Source: Mesorhizobium sp. WSM3860
GTDB taxonomy: Bacteria; Pseudomonadota; Alphaproteobacteria; Rhizobiales; Rhizobiaceae
Reading direction: 5' to 3'
NCBI RefSeq assembly: GCF_002294995.1
Contig: NZ_NSGF01000010.1
Coordinates: 124,001-188,000 of the forward strand
Length of the DNA stretch: 64,000 bases
Every line of letters starts with the position of its first letter. Position 1 is the stretch's first letter. Below, piece by piece: positions 30,007 to 38,816 of this stretch. A model generated the notes under the pieces. That model was not told where the DNA came from and searched no databases. It saw only the letters and a list, made by a program, of their open reading frames with translations. Both the position numbers and the translations under genes were made by a program.

Positions 30007-32148
30007 ATGCCCGTTGCTCATGTCAAGGCTGGTTCGGCCGCAGTCAGGCGGAAGGCAACCGGTATTGGCCCGGTTCGACGAATAGCGGAGGAACTTCGCG
30101 CACAAAACGAGCGCTTTTCGGCTGCCGTCGAGAACATGTCGCATGGGCTGTGCATGTTCGACGCCGACGAGCGCATGATCATCTGCAACCGAAATTACAT
30201 CGACCTCTTCCGCCTCGACGCCAAAGTCACGAAGCCCGGCATCCGCTTCTTCGACATCTTGCAGCACAGCGTCGATATCGGCATCGCCTCGCAAAGCGCC
30301 GAGGAGCTCTACGCCGTCCGTAAACCCTATATCGATGGCGCCAAGCCCTCGACTTATGAGGAGACGCTGGCGGACGGGCGCATCATCGTCATCTCGCATC
30401 GGCCGCTGGGTTCCGGCGGCTGGGTGTCGATCTACGAGGACGTGACCGTGCAGCGGCGCGCCGAAGACGAGCTGAAGGAGCAGCATCGCCGCTTCAACGC
30501 CGCTTTGGCCAACATGTCGCAAGGGCTGCTGATGTACGACGCCGACGGCAAGATGATCGTGCGTAATCAGCGTTTTCTGGAGCTTTACAAGGTCATCGAG
30601 GCGGACTTCCCGTTTGGAACGACGCATCGCGACGCACTCGAACGACTGCTTGAGCTCGGCATCTACACCAAGATCGACGTCGACAGCGAAGTCGCCAGAA
30701 CCGAAGCCGCCCTTCGGGCGGGCAAGATGCAGTCGGCTTACCGCTATCTCGCCGACGGCAGGACATTTCTCGTCGTACGCCAGCCGATGGGCGGCGGCGG
30801 CTGGGTCGTGACCTTCGACGATGTTACCGAGCGTCGCCGCGCCGAAGAGCGCATGATCCATCTGGCGCATCACGACACGCTGACCAACCTGCCCAACCGC
30901 TCGATGTTCCGCGAGCGGCTCGACCAGGCATTGAGCGAGGCCAAGGCCGCGCCGGTGGCGATCTTCTCGCTCGACCTCGACCGCTTCAAGGCCGTCAACG
31001 ATACGTTCGGGCATCCGGCCGGCGACTGGTTGCTGAAAAGCGTGGCCGAGCGCCTGCAGCGCTGCCTGCGCAGCGACAAGGACGTGGTGGCGCGTTTCGG
31101 CGGCGACGAGTTCGCCATCATCCAGTTCAACGTCAAGGCGGCAGGCGACGCCGAAAGGCTGGCCAAGCGCATTATCGAGGTGATCGGCAAGCCTTATCGC
31201 GACAAGGGCCGCGAAATGCATGTCGGGGTGAGCCTCGGCATCGCGCTTTATCCCAGCGACGGGCAGGATGCGGATACGCTGCTCACCAATGCCGACATGG
31301 CGCTATACCGGGGCAAGAGCGAGGGGCGCAACATCTACCGTTTCTTCGAGCCGGGCATGGACGCGATGGTGCGGGAGCGCCTGGCGCTCGAGGCCGAGCT
31401 GGAAGCTGCACTCCCGAGGCGCGAGTTCGAACTGGATTTCCAGCCGATTCTCGACATCGCCTCCGGCGAGATCGTCGGCGCAGAAGCGCTGATGCGCTGG
31501 CGCTCGCCGTCGCGCGGGCTGGTGCCGCCGCAAGACTTCATCGCCGCGGCCGAGGAAACCGGGCTGATCGTGCAGCTCGGCGACTGGGCGCTGCGCAAGG
31601 CCTGCGGCGTGGCGGCGGGCTGGCCGCAGGACGTGCGCATGGCGGTCAACGTCTCGGCGGCCCAGATCAAGAGCGGCGGCTTCGCCCGCAGCGTGATTGC
31701 GGCGCTCGCCTTTTCCGGCCTGCCTGCAAGCCGGCTGGAACTCGAAATCACCGAAACGGTGATAATGGACGAGAGCGATAGCGTGCTGAGGACGCTCGGG
31801 CAATTGCGCGGGCTCGGCGTTCGCATCGCGCTGGACGATTTCGGCACCGGCTATTCTTCGCTCGGTTATCTGCGGCGCTTCCCGGTCGACAAGATCAAGA
31901 TCGACCGCTCCTTCATCCACGATCTCGACAAACGCGACACGGCGGCGATCGTGCGCACGGTCATCGGGCTCGGTGCCGAGCTCGGCATCACCGTCACCGC
32001 CGAAGGCGTCGAGACCGAAGCGCAGCTCGACATGCTGCGCAAGGCCGGCTGCGGCGAGGCGCAAGGTTTTCTGATCGGCGCGCCGGCCAAGGCCTCGGAG
32101 ATGAGCCGGCTGCTGCGCTCGCAGGAAAAGCTTCGCCGATCCGGTTGA
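30007..32148 (+). CDS. PAS-PAS-GGDEF-EAL cyclic-di-GMP enzyme
   Basis: 713 residues. Two PAS-4-like domains (residues ~30-145 and ~155-270) share the motif AALxNMSxGLxMxDAD. GGDEF domain ~285-445 with intact RFGGDEFAII. EAL domain ~455-700 with GAEALMRW, LEITETVI, LDDFGTGYSSLGYL and KIDRSFI, so both active sites look complete. It has no transmembrane segment and is probably cytoplasmic. It may make or degrade c-di-GMP depending on PAS signals. It stands alone, with the desaturase gene convergent. Confidence 0.95.
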   Translation: MPVAHVKAGSAAVRRKATGIGPVRRIAEELRAQNERFSAAVENMSHGLCMFDADERMIICNRNYIDLFRLDAKVTKPGIRFFDILQHSVDIGIASQSAEELYAVRKPYIDGAKPSTYEETLADGRIIVISHRPLGSGGWVSIYEDVTVQRRAEDELKEQHRRFNAALANMSQGLLMYDADGKMIVRNQRFLELYKVIEADFPFGTTHRDALERLLELGIYTKIDVDSEVARTEAALRAGKMQSAYRYLADGRTFLVVRQPMGGGGWVVTFDDVTERRRAEERMIHLAHHDTLTNLPNRSMFRERLDQALSEAKAAPVAIFSLDLDRFKAVNDTFGHPAGDWLLKSVAERLQRCLRSDKDVVARFGGDEFAIIQFNVKAAGDAERLAKRIIEVIGKPYRDKGREMHVGVSLGIALYPSDGQDADTLLTNADMALYRGKSEGRNIYRFFEPGMDAMVRERLALEAELEAALPRREFELDFQPILDIASGEIVGAEALMRWRSPSRGLVPPQDFIAAAEETGLIVQLGDWALRKACGVAAGWPQDVRMAVNVSAAQIKSGGFARSVIAALAFSGLPASRLELEITETVIMDESDSVLRTLGQLRGLGVRIALDDFGTGYSSLGYLRRFPVDKIKIDRSFIHDLDKRDTAAIVRTVIGLGAELGITVTAEGVETEAQLDMLRKAGCGEAQGFLIGAPAKASEMSRLLRSQEKLRRSG

Positions 32149-32161
32149 AGCCGGGGACCTG

Positions 32162-33073
32162 TCAGCGCAGCGTCTCGAAATATTTCTCGTGGAAGCTCAC
32201 ATAGCCGGGCTCTACCACTTTGAGATGCCGCGCGATCAGCCGATGAAAAGCCGGCAATTGATGGAACGGCACGCCCGGATAGGCGTGGTGCTCGGCATGG
32301 TAGGGCATGTTCCAGGCGAGCTTGCGCACGAGCCAGTTGGTCAGCGTCGTCCTGGTGTTTTCCAGCATGTTGGCGACGAAGGGGCAGCGGCCATGCTCGG
32401 CCAGCAGATAAAGCCTGAGAAAGGGCTGCCCGAGCAGTGCCGGTACGAGCCAGACGTAGAGGAGCACGGTCGCCTTGAGCCAGATCGCAAGCGTCAGCAC
32501 GACGAGGTAGAAGGCGATCATCGCCCGCGCTTCGGCCTGGACTTTCGGCAAGCCTTTCGGCGGCACATAGCTGTCCCGGCAGCGGCCGCTGGCATTGGTG
32601 TAGAGCGTCTTGAAATGACCCCACCACACCGGCAGCCCCGAGACATGGACGATGTACTGTCGCAAGGTCTCGGGCTTCGGGAAAGCCAATTCCGGATCGT
32701 TCTCCGGGTCCTGAGTGAAGCGATGGTGAGCGAAATGGAAGTAGCGGAACCAGTCGGCGGGTAGCGCGATCGCCAGGCTGCAGAGCCGCGCGACGGCATC
32801 GTTCAGCCAATGCGTTTCGAAGGCCGTCCTGTGCACGGTCTCATGCAGCAGCGTGAACAGGAACACAATCAGGATGCCCTGCGGCAGCATCAGAACCGGC
32901 CAGTAAGGCACCTTGGCCGCGATCAGCGCGCCGAGAGCGACGATGGCGCCGAAATGGACGGCAAATTGGATGATGCCCGGCAGATCGGACTTGCCGGTCA
33001 GCAGGCTGCGCTCCTCATTGGTCAGCGAGGCGATGACGTCGCGGTGGTCGATGGTGTGGTCGATGGCGCTCAT
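32162..33073 (-). CDS. Fatty acid desaturase
   Basis: 303 residues with four or more transmembrane helices and the three histidine boxes: HETVH (near residue 77), HFAHH (near 111) and HAEHH (near 259). It is a membrane di-iron desaturase/hydroxylase. It is divergent from a LysR gene, with a perfect palindrome between them that probably controls one or both. Substrate (acyl lipid or other) is not predictable. Confidence 0.92.
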   Translation of the reverse strand: MSAIDHTIDHRDVIASLTNEERSLLTGKSDLPGIIQFAVHFGAIVALGALIAAKVPYWPVLMLPQGILIVFLFTLLHETVHRTAFETHWLNDAVARLCSLAIALPADWFRYFHFAHHRFTQDPENDPELAFPKPETLRQYIVHVSGLPVWWGHFKTLYTNASGRCRDSYVPPKGLPKVQAEARAMIAFYLVVLTLAIWLKATVLLYVWLVPALLGQPFLRLYLLAEHGRCPFVANMLENTRTTLTNWLVRKLAWNMPYHAEHHAYPGVPFHQLPAFHRLIARHLKVVEPGYVSFHEKYFETLR

Positions 33074-33128
33074 GACGCTACCGTACTGCAGAAAGAAAGC
33101 TTTCGAAAAACGAGGAATTCTGCAAAAT

Positions 33129-33147
33129 AGATAAGTTCAACTTATCT
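33129..33147. promoter_or_regulatory. Perfect 19-bp palindrome, candidate LysR operator
   Basis: AGATAAGTTCAACTTATCT (9-1-9 dyad) lies 11 bp before the LysR ATG and 56 bp upstream of the divergent desaturase start. It is the only long dyad in the region and suits LTTR autoregulation. Confidence 0.6.
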
Positions 33148-33157
33148 TCTGGTAGCC

Positions 33158-34069
33158 ATGGTCGCACTTCCCTCCCTGCGCGGTCTTCAAGCCTTCGAGG
33201 CGGCGGCGCGCAGCGGCAGCTTTGCCGCGGCGGCGGAAGAGCTGTCGATTTCGGCGGCGGCGGTCAGCCAGCTCATCCGCACCGCGGAGGAGCAGATGGG
33301 CCGCAAGCTGTTCCACCGCGTCAACCGGCGCGTCGTGCTCACCGAAGCCGGCGTCGAGATGCTGCCGAGGCTCACCATGGCCTTCCAGGAAATCGGCAGC
33401 GTTGCACGGGATGTAGGCGGCGATGCGTTCCGGCCAAGGCTCGTCATCTCGGTGCCGCCTTCGATGGCGATGGGCTGGCTTTCCGAACGCCTCGCCGGCT
33501 TTGTCGCCAGCCACGGCGCCGCGGATATATCGCTGAGAGGCGACGACGACCCGGTGCCGTTCGACCATCAGATGATCGACATCCGGCTATCCTACGGCCC
33601 GCACTATCGCGAGCACCCGACCGAGGAGATCGTCCAGGACGCCGTCTACCCCGTCTGCGCCCCCGGCCTTGCCGGCGCAACCAAGCCGGAAACTCTCGCC
33701 GGCCTGCCGCTGATCCACACCGACTGGGGACCGTCCGGCGCCGCCTTTCCGTCCTGGCGCAACTGGCTCGAGGCGGCGGGCATCGAGCCAGGACGGGCGG
33801 CGCAGTGCGGCCTTTCCGCCAACTCGTCGCGGGCGGCGCTCGATCTCGCCATATCGGGACTGGGCGTGGCGCTGGCGCAAGGCATCTACTGCGCACGGGC
33901 GCTGGAGGACGGCCGGCTGGTCCGGCCCGTTGCCCGAGCGCTGGAACTGCGCCAGCCTTATTGCCTGACGATCCCCGAACGCAGCGCAAGGCGCGATGCG
34001 GTGGCGGCGTTTCGCGAGTGGCTGATCGCCGCATGCGTGCGCGCCGTCAAATCGCCGGCGCTGGTCTGA
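33158..34069 (+). CDS. LysR-family regulator, GcvA-like
   Basis: 303 residues. HTH: LPSLRGLQAFEAAARSGSFA, then LSISAAAVSQLIRTAEEQMG. The GcvA-like branch is suggested by the SLRGLQAFEAAAR start. The effector domain occupies ~90-295. It is divergent from a fatty acid desaturase, the likely target. Confidence 0.93.
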   Translation: MVALPSLRGLQAFEAAARSGSFAAAAEELSISAAAVSQLIRTAEEQMGRKLFHRVNRRVVLTEAGVEMLPRLTMAFQEIGSVARDVGGDAFRPRLVISVPPSMAMGWLSERLAGFVASHGAADISLRGDDDPVPFDHQMIDIRLSYGPHYREHPTEEIVQDAVYPVCAPGLAGATKPETLAGLPLIHTDWGPSGAAFPSWRNWLEAAGIEPGRAAQCGLSANSSRAALDLAISGLGVALAQGIYCARALEDGRLVRPVARALELRQPYCLTIPERSARRDAVAAFREWLIAACVRAVKSPALV

Positions 34070-34082
34070 CGTCCGCGCCTGG

Positions 34083-34355
34083 TCAGAGATGCCCGGCCAA
34101 CGCCGCCACCATGTCCTTGCTGGTGGCCACCGGAACGATCTCGAACTCCACCAGATCGGCCCATTCGATGACCCAACGCTGCAGGTGCGTGACGTCATCG
34201 GCCTCGACCAGCAGGAAGCAGCGGCTCATGTCGCCTGCGATCCAGCTATGGTGAACGACAAGCTCGTCCGGTTTCAGCCGACCCCGATCGCGGAAACGCC
34301 GGTAGATTTCCTTGCGGTCGCAGCCGTGAAAATCCTCGATCACGAAAAACAGCAT
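34083..34355 (-). CDS. DUF3303 protein
   Basis: 90-residue alpha/beta-barrel-like protein; SWIAGDMSRCFLLVEADD followed by WVIEWADLVEFEIVPV is typical of DUF3303. Function unknown. Same strand as, and 73 bp downstream of, the RimK-type gene, so it could be the third gene of that operon. Confidence 0.8.
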   Translation of the reverse strand: MLFFVIEDFHGCDRKEIYRRFRDRGRLKPDELVVHHSWIAGDMSRCFLLVEADDVTHLQRWVIEWADLVEFEIVPVATSKDMVAALAGHL

Positions 34356-34428
34356 CTTGCCCCCATTCGGATGATTGTCTCAGCCGCATTCTGCGACGCC
34401 AGGCGATCCCGCCCGGCTGCAAAATGCT

Positions 34429-35892
34429 CTAGCGGCCAGTGCGCTCCAGGCGCTCCAGGAACCATTGCGTCAGGCGCACCCAGAGCTCGTCCTTCTCGCC
34501 GGAATCCTCCCAGCCATGGTCGAGATTGGGGTTGTCGTTGACCTCGATGACGAAGACCCCGTCCTTGGTTTCCTTGAGATCGACGCCGTAGAGCCCGTCG
34601 CCGATGCAGCGTGCCGCCTTGACCGCCGTCTCGACGACGTGCGGCGGCGTCTGCTTCAGCGTGAAGGTCTTGATGCCGCCCTGATCGGGCTTGCCGTTGG
34701 CCTTGTGATTGACGATCTGCCAGTGTTTCTTGGCCATCAGGTAATGCACGGCAAACAGCGGTTGGCCGCCGAGCACGCCGACGCGCCAGTCATATTCGGT
34801 GGGGATGAATTTCTGCGCGATGAGGAGATCGGAATCCTCCAGCCACTCGGTCGCCAGCTTTGTCAGATCGGCAAGGTTCTCGCATTTCTTGACGCCGCGC
34901 GAGAAGGATGAGTCCGGGATTTTCAGCACCAGCGGGAAGCCCAGGGTCTGGGCGGCGAGCTCCAGATCGGAGGTGCCGGCAATCATAACCGTCGGCGGCA
35001 CCGGCACCTTGTTGTAGGTCATCAGCTCGTTGAGATAGACCTTGTTGGTGCAGCGGATCATCGACAGCGGGTCGTCGATCACCGGCATGCCCTCCTGCTG
35101 GGCGCGGCGCGCGAAGCGGTAGGTGTGGTTGGAGATGGATGTCGTCTCGCGGATGAACAGCGCGTCGTAATTGGCGAGCTTGGCTAGATCCTTCCTGGTG
35201 ATCGGCTCCACCTCGACGCCCATCTTCTCCGCGATCCTCGCCCAGTAGCGCAAGGACGAAATCTCCGAAGGCGGCAATTCCTCATGCGGATCGACGAGCG
35301 TCGCGAACGTGTAGCGCGCCGGCGTGCGCCCCTTGGTGTCGCGCCACTCGCGGTTGGTGTAGGTCTCCAGGCATTGCAGGAAGACTTCTTCTTGCTCCTC
35401 GCTCATGCGCGCGAGCGGCAGGAAGCCGATCTTGCGGATCGAGGCCCATTCGGCGCTGTCCTTGATGTGGACCTCGAGCGCCGGCGCGCGGAACCAGTCG
35501 AACAAGAGCTTGGTGAACCGGTCCCACACTTTCGAGGGCCCGATGCCGAAAAAGACGGCAACCTTCGTGGGAAAGGTTCCGTCGAGATCCTTGCGGCATT
35601 TGTTGAGCGCGAGCTCGAGTTCCGGCAACGCATGCTCATAGAGCTTGCGCTCCGACAGATCGATCATGGTCTCGACGGTCGGGATCACTTTGTGGCCGCG
35701 CGATCCGGCGAGCAGCGAGGCATAATAGCCGCGGCTCTGATAGCCGTAATTGTTCGACAGGTTGATCACCTTCGGCCGCTGGCCGCGAAACAGCGCCGGA
35801 TGCGCGAGATAGTCGCGGTTGGTGATGATCTTGTGCGGTGTCGCCACCTGGTCGAGATCGTTCTGCCTGCCTGTAAGGATGACCCAGGTCAT
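34429..35892 (-). CDS. RimK-type ATP-grasp ligase with RLAN N-terminal domain
   Basis: 487 residues. The N-terminal ~200 residues (TWVILTGRQNDLDQVATPHK, later NLSNNYGYQSRGYYASLLAG) match the RimK-like ATP-grasp N-terminal (RLAN) type. The C-terminal ~220 are an ATP-grasp fold with LVLKIPDSSFSRGVKK and the metal motif VIEVNDNPNLDHGWED. Such ligases are thought to form amide bonds on peptides or proteins. The gene lies 4 bp after the GNAT-C39 gene, so they are translationally linked. The substrate is not known. Confidence 0.88.
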   Translation of the reverse strand: MTWVILTGRQNDLDQVATPHKIITNRDYLAHPALFRGQRPKVINLSNNYGYQSRGYYASLLAGSRGHKVIPTVETMIDLSERKLYEHALPELELALNKCRKDLDGTFPTKVAVFFGIGPSKVWDRFTKLLFDWFRAPALEVHIKDSAEWASIRKIGFLPLARMSEEQEEVFLQCLETYTNREWRDTKGRTPARYTFATLVDPHEELPPSEISSLRYWARIAEKMGVEVEPITRKDLAKLANYDALFIRETTSISNHTYRFARRAQQEGMPVIDDPLSMIRCTNKVYLNELMTYNKVPVPPTVMIAGTSDLELAAQTLGFPLVLKIPDSSFSRGVKKCENLADLTKLATEWLEDSDLLIAQKFIPTEYDWRVGVLGGQPLFAVHYLMAKKHWQIVNHKANGKPDQGGIKTFTLKQTPPHVVETAVKAARCIGDGLYGVDLKETKDGVFVIEVNDNPNLDHGWEDSGEKDELWVRLTQWFLERLERTGR

Positions 35893-35896
35893 TGTG

Positions 35897-36994
35897 TCAG
35901 CGTTTTCCCAGAGTGATGGCGGCGCGCAACCCGTCGCGGCCGAACTGAGCCATGTTCATGAAGATGCCATAGGGCACGGGAATGTTGGCGGCGTCGAGGA
36001 TGGTTTCCTGCCTTTCGTCTTCGACCCAGGGATCGTGGATGAGGATATGGTCGCCGTCGTCGCCGATGGCCAGCACCCAGTGCGGCACCTTCTTGCCGAA
36101 CATCAGGAAGCCGCTGATCAGCACAAGCACCAGCTTGCCCTCGGCAAGAGCCGCGCGGATGTCGTCGATGCCGAACGGACGGTAATTCACCGGGATGCCG
36201 TAAAGTTCCGCGCGCCGGCGGAAGTCGACCTGGGCGAGCTCCATCACCCGGCGCTTGTCCTCGCTGCGCACCGACTGCAGGAACAGCGCGCCGTGGAAGG
36301 ATACGAAGATCTCGGCGGCAAGCCCGCTTTCATAGCCGGAAACCGCCAGGCCGAAAGGCTCGCAGCCGCCCGGCCCTGACATCATGAATACCGTGGTCGC
36401 CTCGCGCCACAGGCGTATTTCCATGACCGGATCAGGCACGAAGCCGGAATCGAAATTGGCCATCGCCATCATCAGGCAGCATGGACCGCAGGTGAACTCG
36501 CAGGTCTGCTGGTAAAACGGCACCCCGGTGCTCGTCGGGACATCGCCGCGCAGCGTCTTTTCGTAACGCAGCGCGGTGGCGCCGTCCTCGTAATAGTCGG
36601 GCTCGCGGCCGATTTTTCGGTAGCCTGCCTGCTCGTAGATGCGGATGGCGCGCTGATTGTCCTCGCGAACCTCGAGCCGCAGCATCATGCGATCGTGTTC
36701 ATAAGCCGCCTCTTCGGCCGCGGCCAGCAGTTGGCGGCCGATGCCGAGATTGCCGAAGAACGGACCGACAGCGATGGAATAGAGCCGGGCCACGCCGCTG
36801 CCCTTGCGAAACAAGACCACCGCGTAGCCGGCGACATGGCCGTCATTCTCGGCCACCAGCATCTCGGCGGTCTCACGCTCGATCAACTGGCGAAAGGACC
36901 GGCGCGACAGGCGATCGCTTGAGAAAACAGCCTTCTCGATGGCGGCGAGGTCATCGACGTCCGACGCGCGGGCCTTGCGGATCTCGGCAGGCAT
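35897..36994 (-). CDS. GNAT acetyltransferase fused to a C39-like peptidase
   Basis: 365 residues. Residues ~4-150 are a GNAT domain (IAVGPFFGNLGIGRQLLAAAEE acetyl-CoA loop, then NQRAIRIYEQAGYRKIG). Residues ~158-350 are a C39/papain-like peptidase with a Cys in CEFTCGPCCLMMA (~166-175), His in VPHWVLAIGDD (~303) and Asp in ILIHDPW (~317). It is first gene of the pair with the RimK-type ligase. Domains for acetyl transfer, peptide cleavage and amide ligation in two adjacent genes suggest a peptide-modifying pathway. Confidence 0.9.
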   Translation of the reverse strand: MPAEIRKARASDVDDLAAIEKAVFSSDRLSRRSFRQLIERETAEMLVAENDGHVAGYAVVLFRKGSGVARLYSIAVGPFFGNLGIGRQLLAAAEEAAYEHDRMMLRLEVREDNQRAIRIYEQAGYRKIGREPDYYEDGATALRYEKTLRGDVPTSTGVPFYQQTCEFTCGPCCLMMAMANFDSGFVPDPVMEIRLWREATTVFMMSGPGGCEPFGLAVSGYESGLAAEIFVSFHGALFLQSVRSEDKRRVMELAQVDFRRRAELYGIPVNYRPFGIDDIRAALAEGKLVLVLISGFLMFGKKVPHWVLAIGDDGDHILIHDPWVEDERQETILDAANIPVPYGIFMNMAQFGRDGLRAAITLGKR

Positions 36995-37200
36995 GCGGGG
37001 TTTGGGAGAACCTCGATTGGATTAAAGGAAACGGCCCCGGTCAAAAGCAGCACCCGGCCGAAGCGCCGGTCTTCATCAAGCGCTATCGCTCCTTGATTAG
37101 GGCCGAATTGTGACAGGTTCCGCGGCGGCAGAAAAGCACCATGGCTTTGAACTGAACCACCATTTCGAAACAGCGCAGGCCGTTGAAAACAGCCTCCTCC

Positions 37201-37992
37201 TCAACTCGAAATACCGGCCAGAAGCTGGCCATAGGCGCTCTTGGCGACCTCCGACAGACGCTCGGGCGGCAGCGAGCCGACGACGGCACAACCGTAACCC
37301 TTGTCCAGCCAATAGACCGCCTCGGGCCCGTCAGCCTCGGCCGTATAGGTTCCCTTGGTCGTCTGCGATGATTCGGCGGTGACGAAGAGCGAGATGCGCT
37401 CGCCCTTGGCGTCCTCGTAAAGCAACATCGCGGCCTTGCCACGCTCGCCCGCTGGCAACAGCCGGCCGCCGACGAGTGCGAAGCCCTCGGCCGCGAGATC
37501 GGGCGCCACCAGCTTCAGCCCTACCCGGTTGGACAGCCAGGTCTGCAGGTGGTCCTTGTCGCTTGCCGGCACCTCGACCGCGTGACGCTTCTCGGCGGCG
37601 TAGATGAGATGGGCGGCGATCGCCTGCTCGGCGAGCTGGTCGTCGCTCTCGCTTCGGCCGACGCCGTCGATGCCGGCGAGATAGCCACCGAACCCGCCGA
37701 CCGTCAGCACGGCTGCGGCCGCCGCCGAAAGCCACCAGCGCGAGCGCCAGGCAGGCGTCCGCGCCGGCGCTTCGCCAAGCACCGCCTGCCGCAACTTTGC
37801 CGGCACCGGTTCGTCCATCACGCCGGCCAGGGCGGCGCGGAGCGCCGCACGGTCGGCGATGTAACGGGCGCTCTTCGCCTTCATTTCGGGATTGGCTTCG
37901 AGCCAGGCGTCATAGGCTACGCGCTCCTCGCCCGGCAGCTCGCCATCGAGGGCCATGTGGATATCGCGGTCAGTGAAATCGCGCCGGGTCAT
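37201..37992 (-). CDS. Anti-sigma factor (membrane-bound, FecR/RskA-like)
   Basis: 263 residues. Residues ~1-70 hold a helical sigma-binding region (DRDIHMALDGELPGEERVAYD), residues ~92-112 one membrane span (WWLSAAAAAVLTVGGFGGYLAG), and the rest is periplasmic. It has no CHCC zinc motif. Its ATG overlaps the sigma-factor stop (37989-37992), the usual coupling for ECF/anti-sigma pairs. The signal sensed is unknown. Confidence 0.88.
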   Translation of the reverse strand: MTRRDFTDRDIHMALDGELPGEERVAYDAWLEANPEMKAKSARYIADRAALRAALAGVMDEPVPAKLRQAVLGEAPARTPAWRSRWWLSAAAAAVLTVGGFGGYLAGIDGVGRSESDDQLAEQAIAAHLIYAAEKRHAVEVPASDKDHLQTWLSNRVGLKLVAPDLAAEGFALVGGRLLPAGERGKAAMLLYEDAKGERISLFVTAESSQTTKGTYTAEADGPEAVYWLDKGYGCAVVGSLPPERLSEVAKSAYGQLLAGISS

Positions 37993-38507
37993 CGCTCGAC
38001 AATCCTAATCGAGCGGCGGCGCGAGGAGTCGTCCAGCAGGCCGCGCAGTTCCTCGCGACCGCGCGCGATGCGCGACATCAGCGTGCCGGCCGGCACGCCC
38101 AGAATGTTGGCTGCCTCGGCATAGGAAAAGCCTTCGATAGCGACCATGACCAATGCCGCGCGGCGATCGGGGCCGATCGCCTGCAAAGCATCCATGATCT
38201 CGCGCGAGGCTATGCTTTCGACCTGATCGGCGGGCGCAGCCTGGGCTTCGCCGGCTTCCAGAGGCAACATTGCCGCCTCGCCTCGCCGGTTAACCTTGCG
38301 CATCTGATCGATGAACAGATGATGCATGATCGTAAACAGCCACCTCCTGGGGCTTTCTCCAGTTTGCCAGTTGTCGAGCCGCACAAGCGCTCGCTCCAGG
38401 CAGTCCTGGACGAGATCGTCGGCGGAATCGCGGTCGCGCAGCAACGAGCGCGCGTAGCGGCGCAGACGCGGTATCTCGCTCAGGATCGCTGCCTTCTTGT
38501 CGTCCAT
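37989..38507 (-). CDS. ECF-type RNA polymerase sigma factor
   Basis: 172 residues. Sigma-2 region: LVQDCLERALVRLDNWQTGE, then PRRWLFTIMHHLFIDQMRK. Sigma-4 helix-turn-helix: FSYAEAANILGVPAGTLMSR. ATG 38507 gives a normal ECF length; the frame extends upstream to 38591 with no family similarity. It is paired with the downstream anti-sigma gene. An ECF-type promoter ~110 bp upstream suggests autoregulation. Confidence 0.92.
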   Translation of the reverse strand: MDDKKAAILSEIPRLRRYARSLLRDRDSADDLVQDCLERALVRLDNWQTGESPRRWLFTIMHHLFIDQMRKVNRRGEAAMLPLEAGEAQAAPADQVESIASREIMDALQAIGPDRRAALVMVAIEGFSYAEAANILGVPAGTLMSRIARGREELRGLLDDSSRRRSIRIVER

Positions 38508-38615
38508 GACCGCTTGTTTCGTGGTCGTCTTCCATTTCGATTGAACGCGCCTTCCCGGCGCGGCGCAAGCAGCCAGCGCGAAGCGGACCACCCGCTCCGG
38601 TACCCAAGCACCTGA

Positions 38616-38643
38616 ATAACGGCGGCGGATGCAGGTTTATTCC
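38616..38643 (-). promoter_or_regulatory. ECF-type promoter upstream of the sigma factor gene
   Basis: On the minus strand GGAAT (38643-38639), a 17-base spacer, then CGTTAT (38621-38616). This is one mismatch from the GGAAC-N16/17-CGTT pattern of ECF promoters and lies about 110 bp before the sigma-factor ATG. Confidence 0.6.
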
Positions 38644-38687
38644 CGGCTTGAGCTGAAGCGGAACCAAAGTTGAATACCGGCTCTCAT

Positions 38688-38813
38688 GTTCGATATGTCG
38701 GTCACCCAGCCAACCTGAATTTCGGCGACTGCTTTAGCTACGCATTAGCCAACGCCTATCGCGTACCTCTGCTCTACAAGGGCAACGACTTCTCGCAGAC
38801 CGATCTGGCCTGA
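38688..38813 (+). pseudogene. C-terminal remnant of a VapC-type PIN toxin
   Basis: The frame reads [16 protein letters not shown], then [15 protein letters not shown] and a stop. This is the conserved C-terminus of VapC ribonucleases (NFGDCxxYALA and LLxKGxDFxxTD). No start or earlier PIN residues are present; the open frame begins in unrelated sequence. No vapB gene is adjacent. Confidence 0.75.
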
Positions 38814-38816
38814 CCT

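Larger units (their letters stand above)
38508..38816. other. 309-bp region between the ECF gene and the DUF2339 gene
   Basis: Holds the ECF promoter (38616-38643) on the minus strand and the VapC remnant (38688-38813) on the plus strand. Nothing else is supported. Confidence 0.5.

Noticed and set aside
37083..37200. Continuation frame past the anti-sigma stop (ending NSALIKER)
   Set aside because: It is another frame of the anti-sigma gene running into the gap, with no ribosome-binding site or homology.
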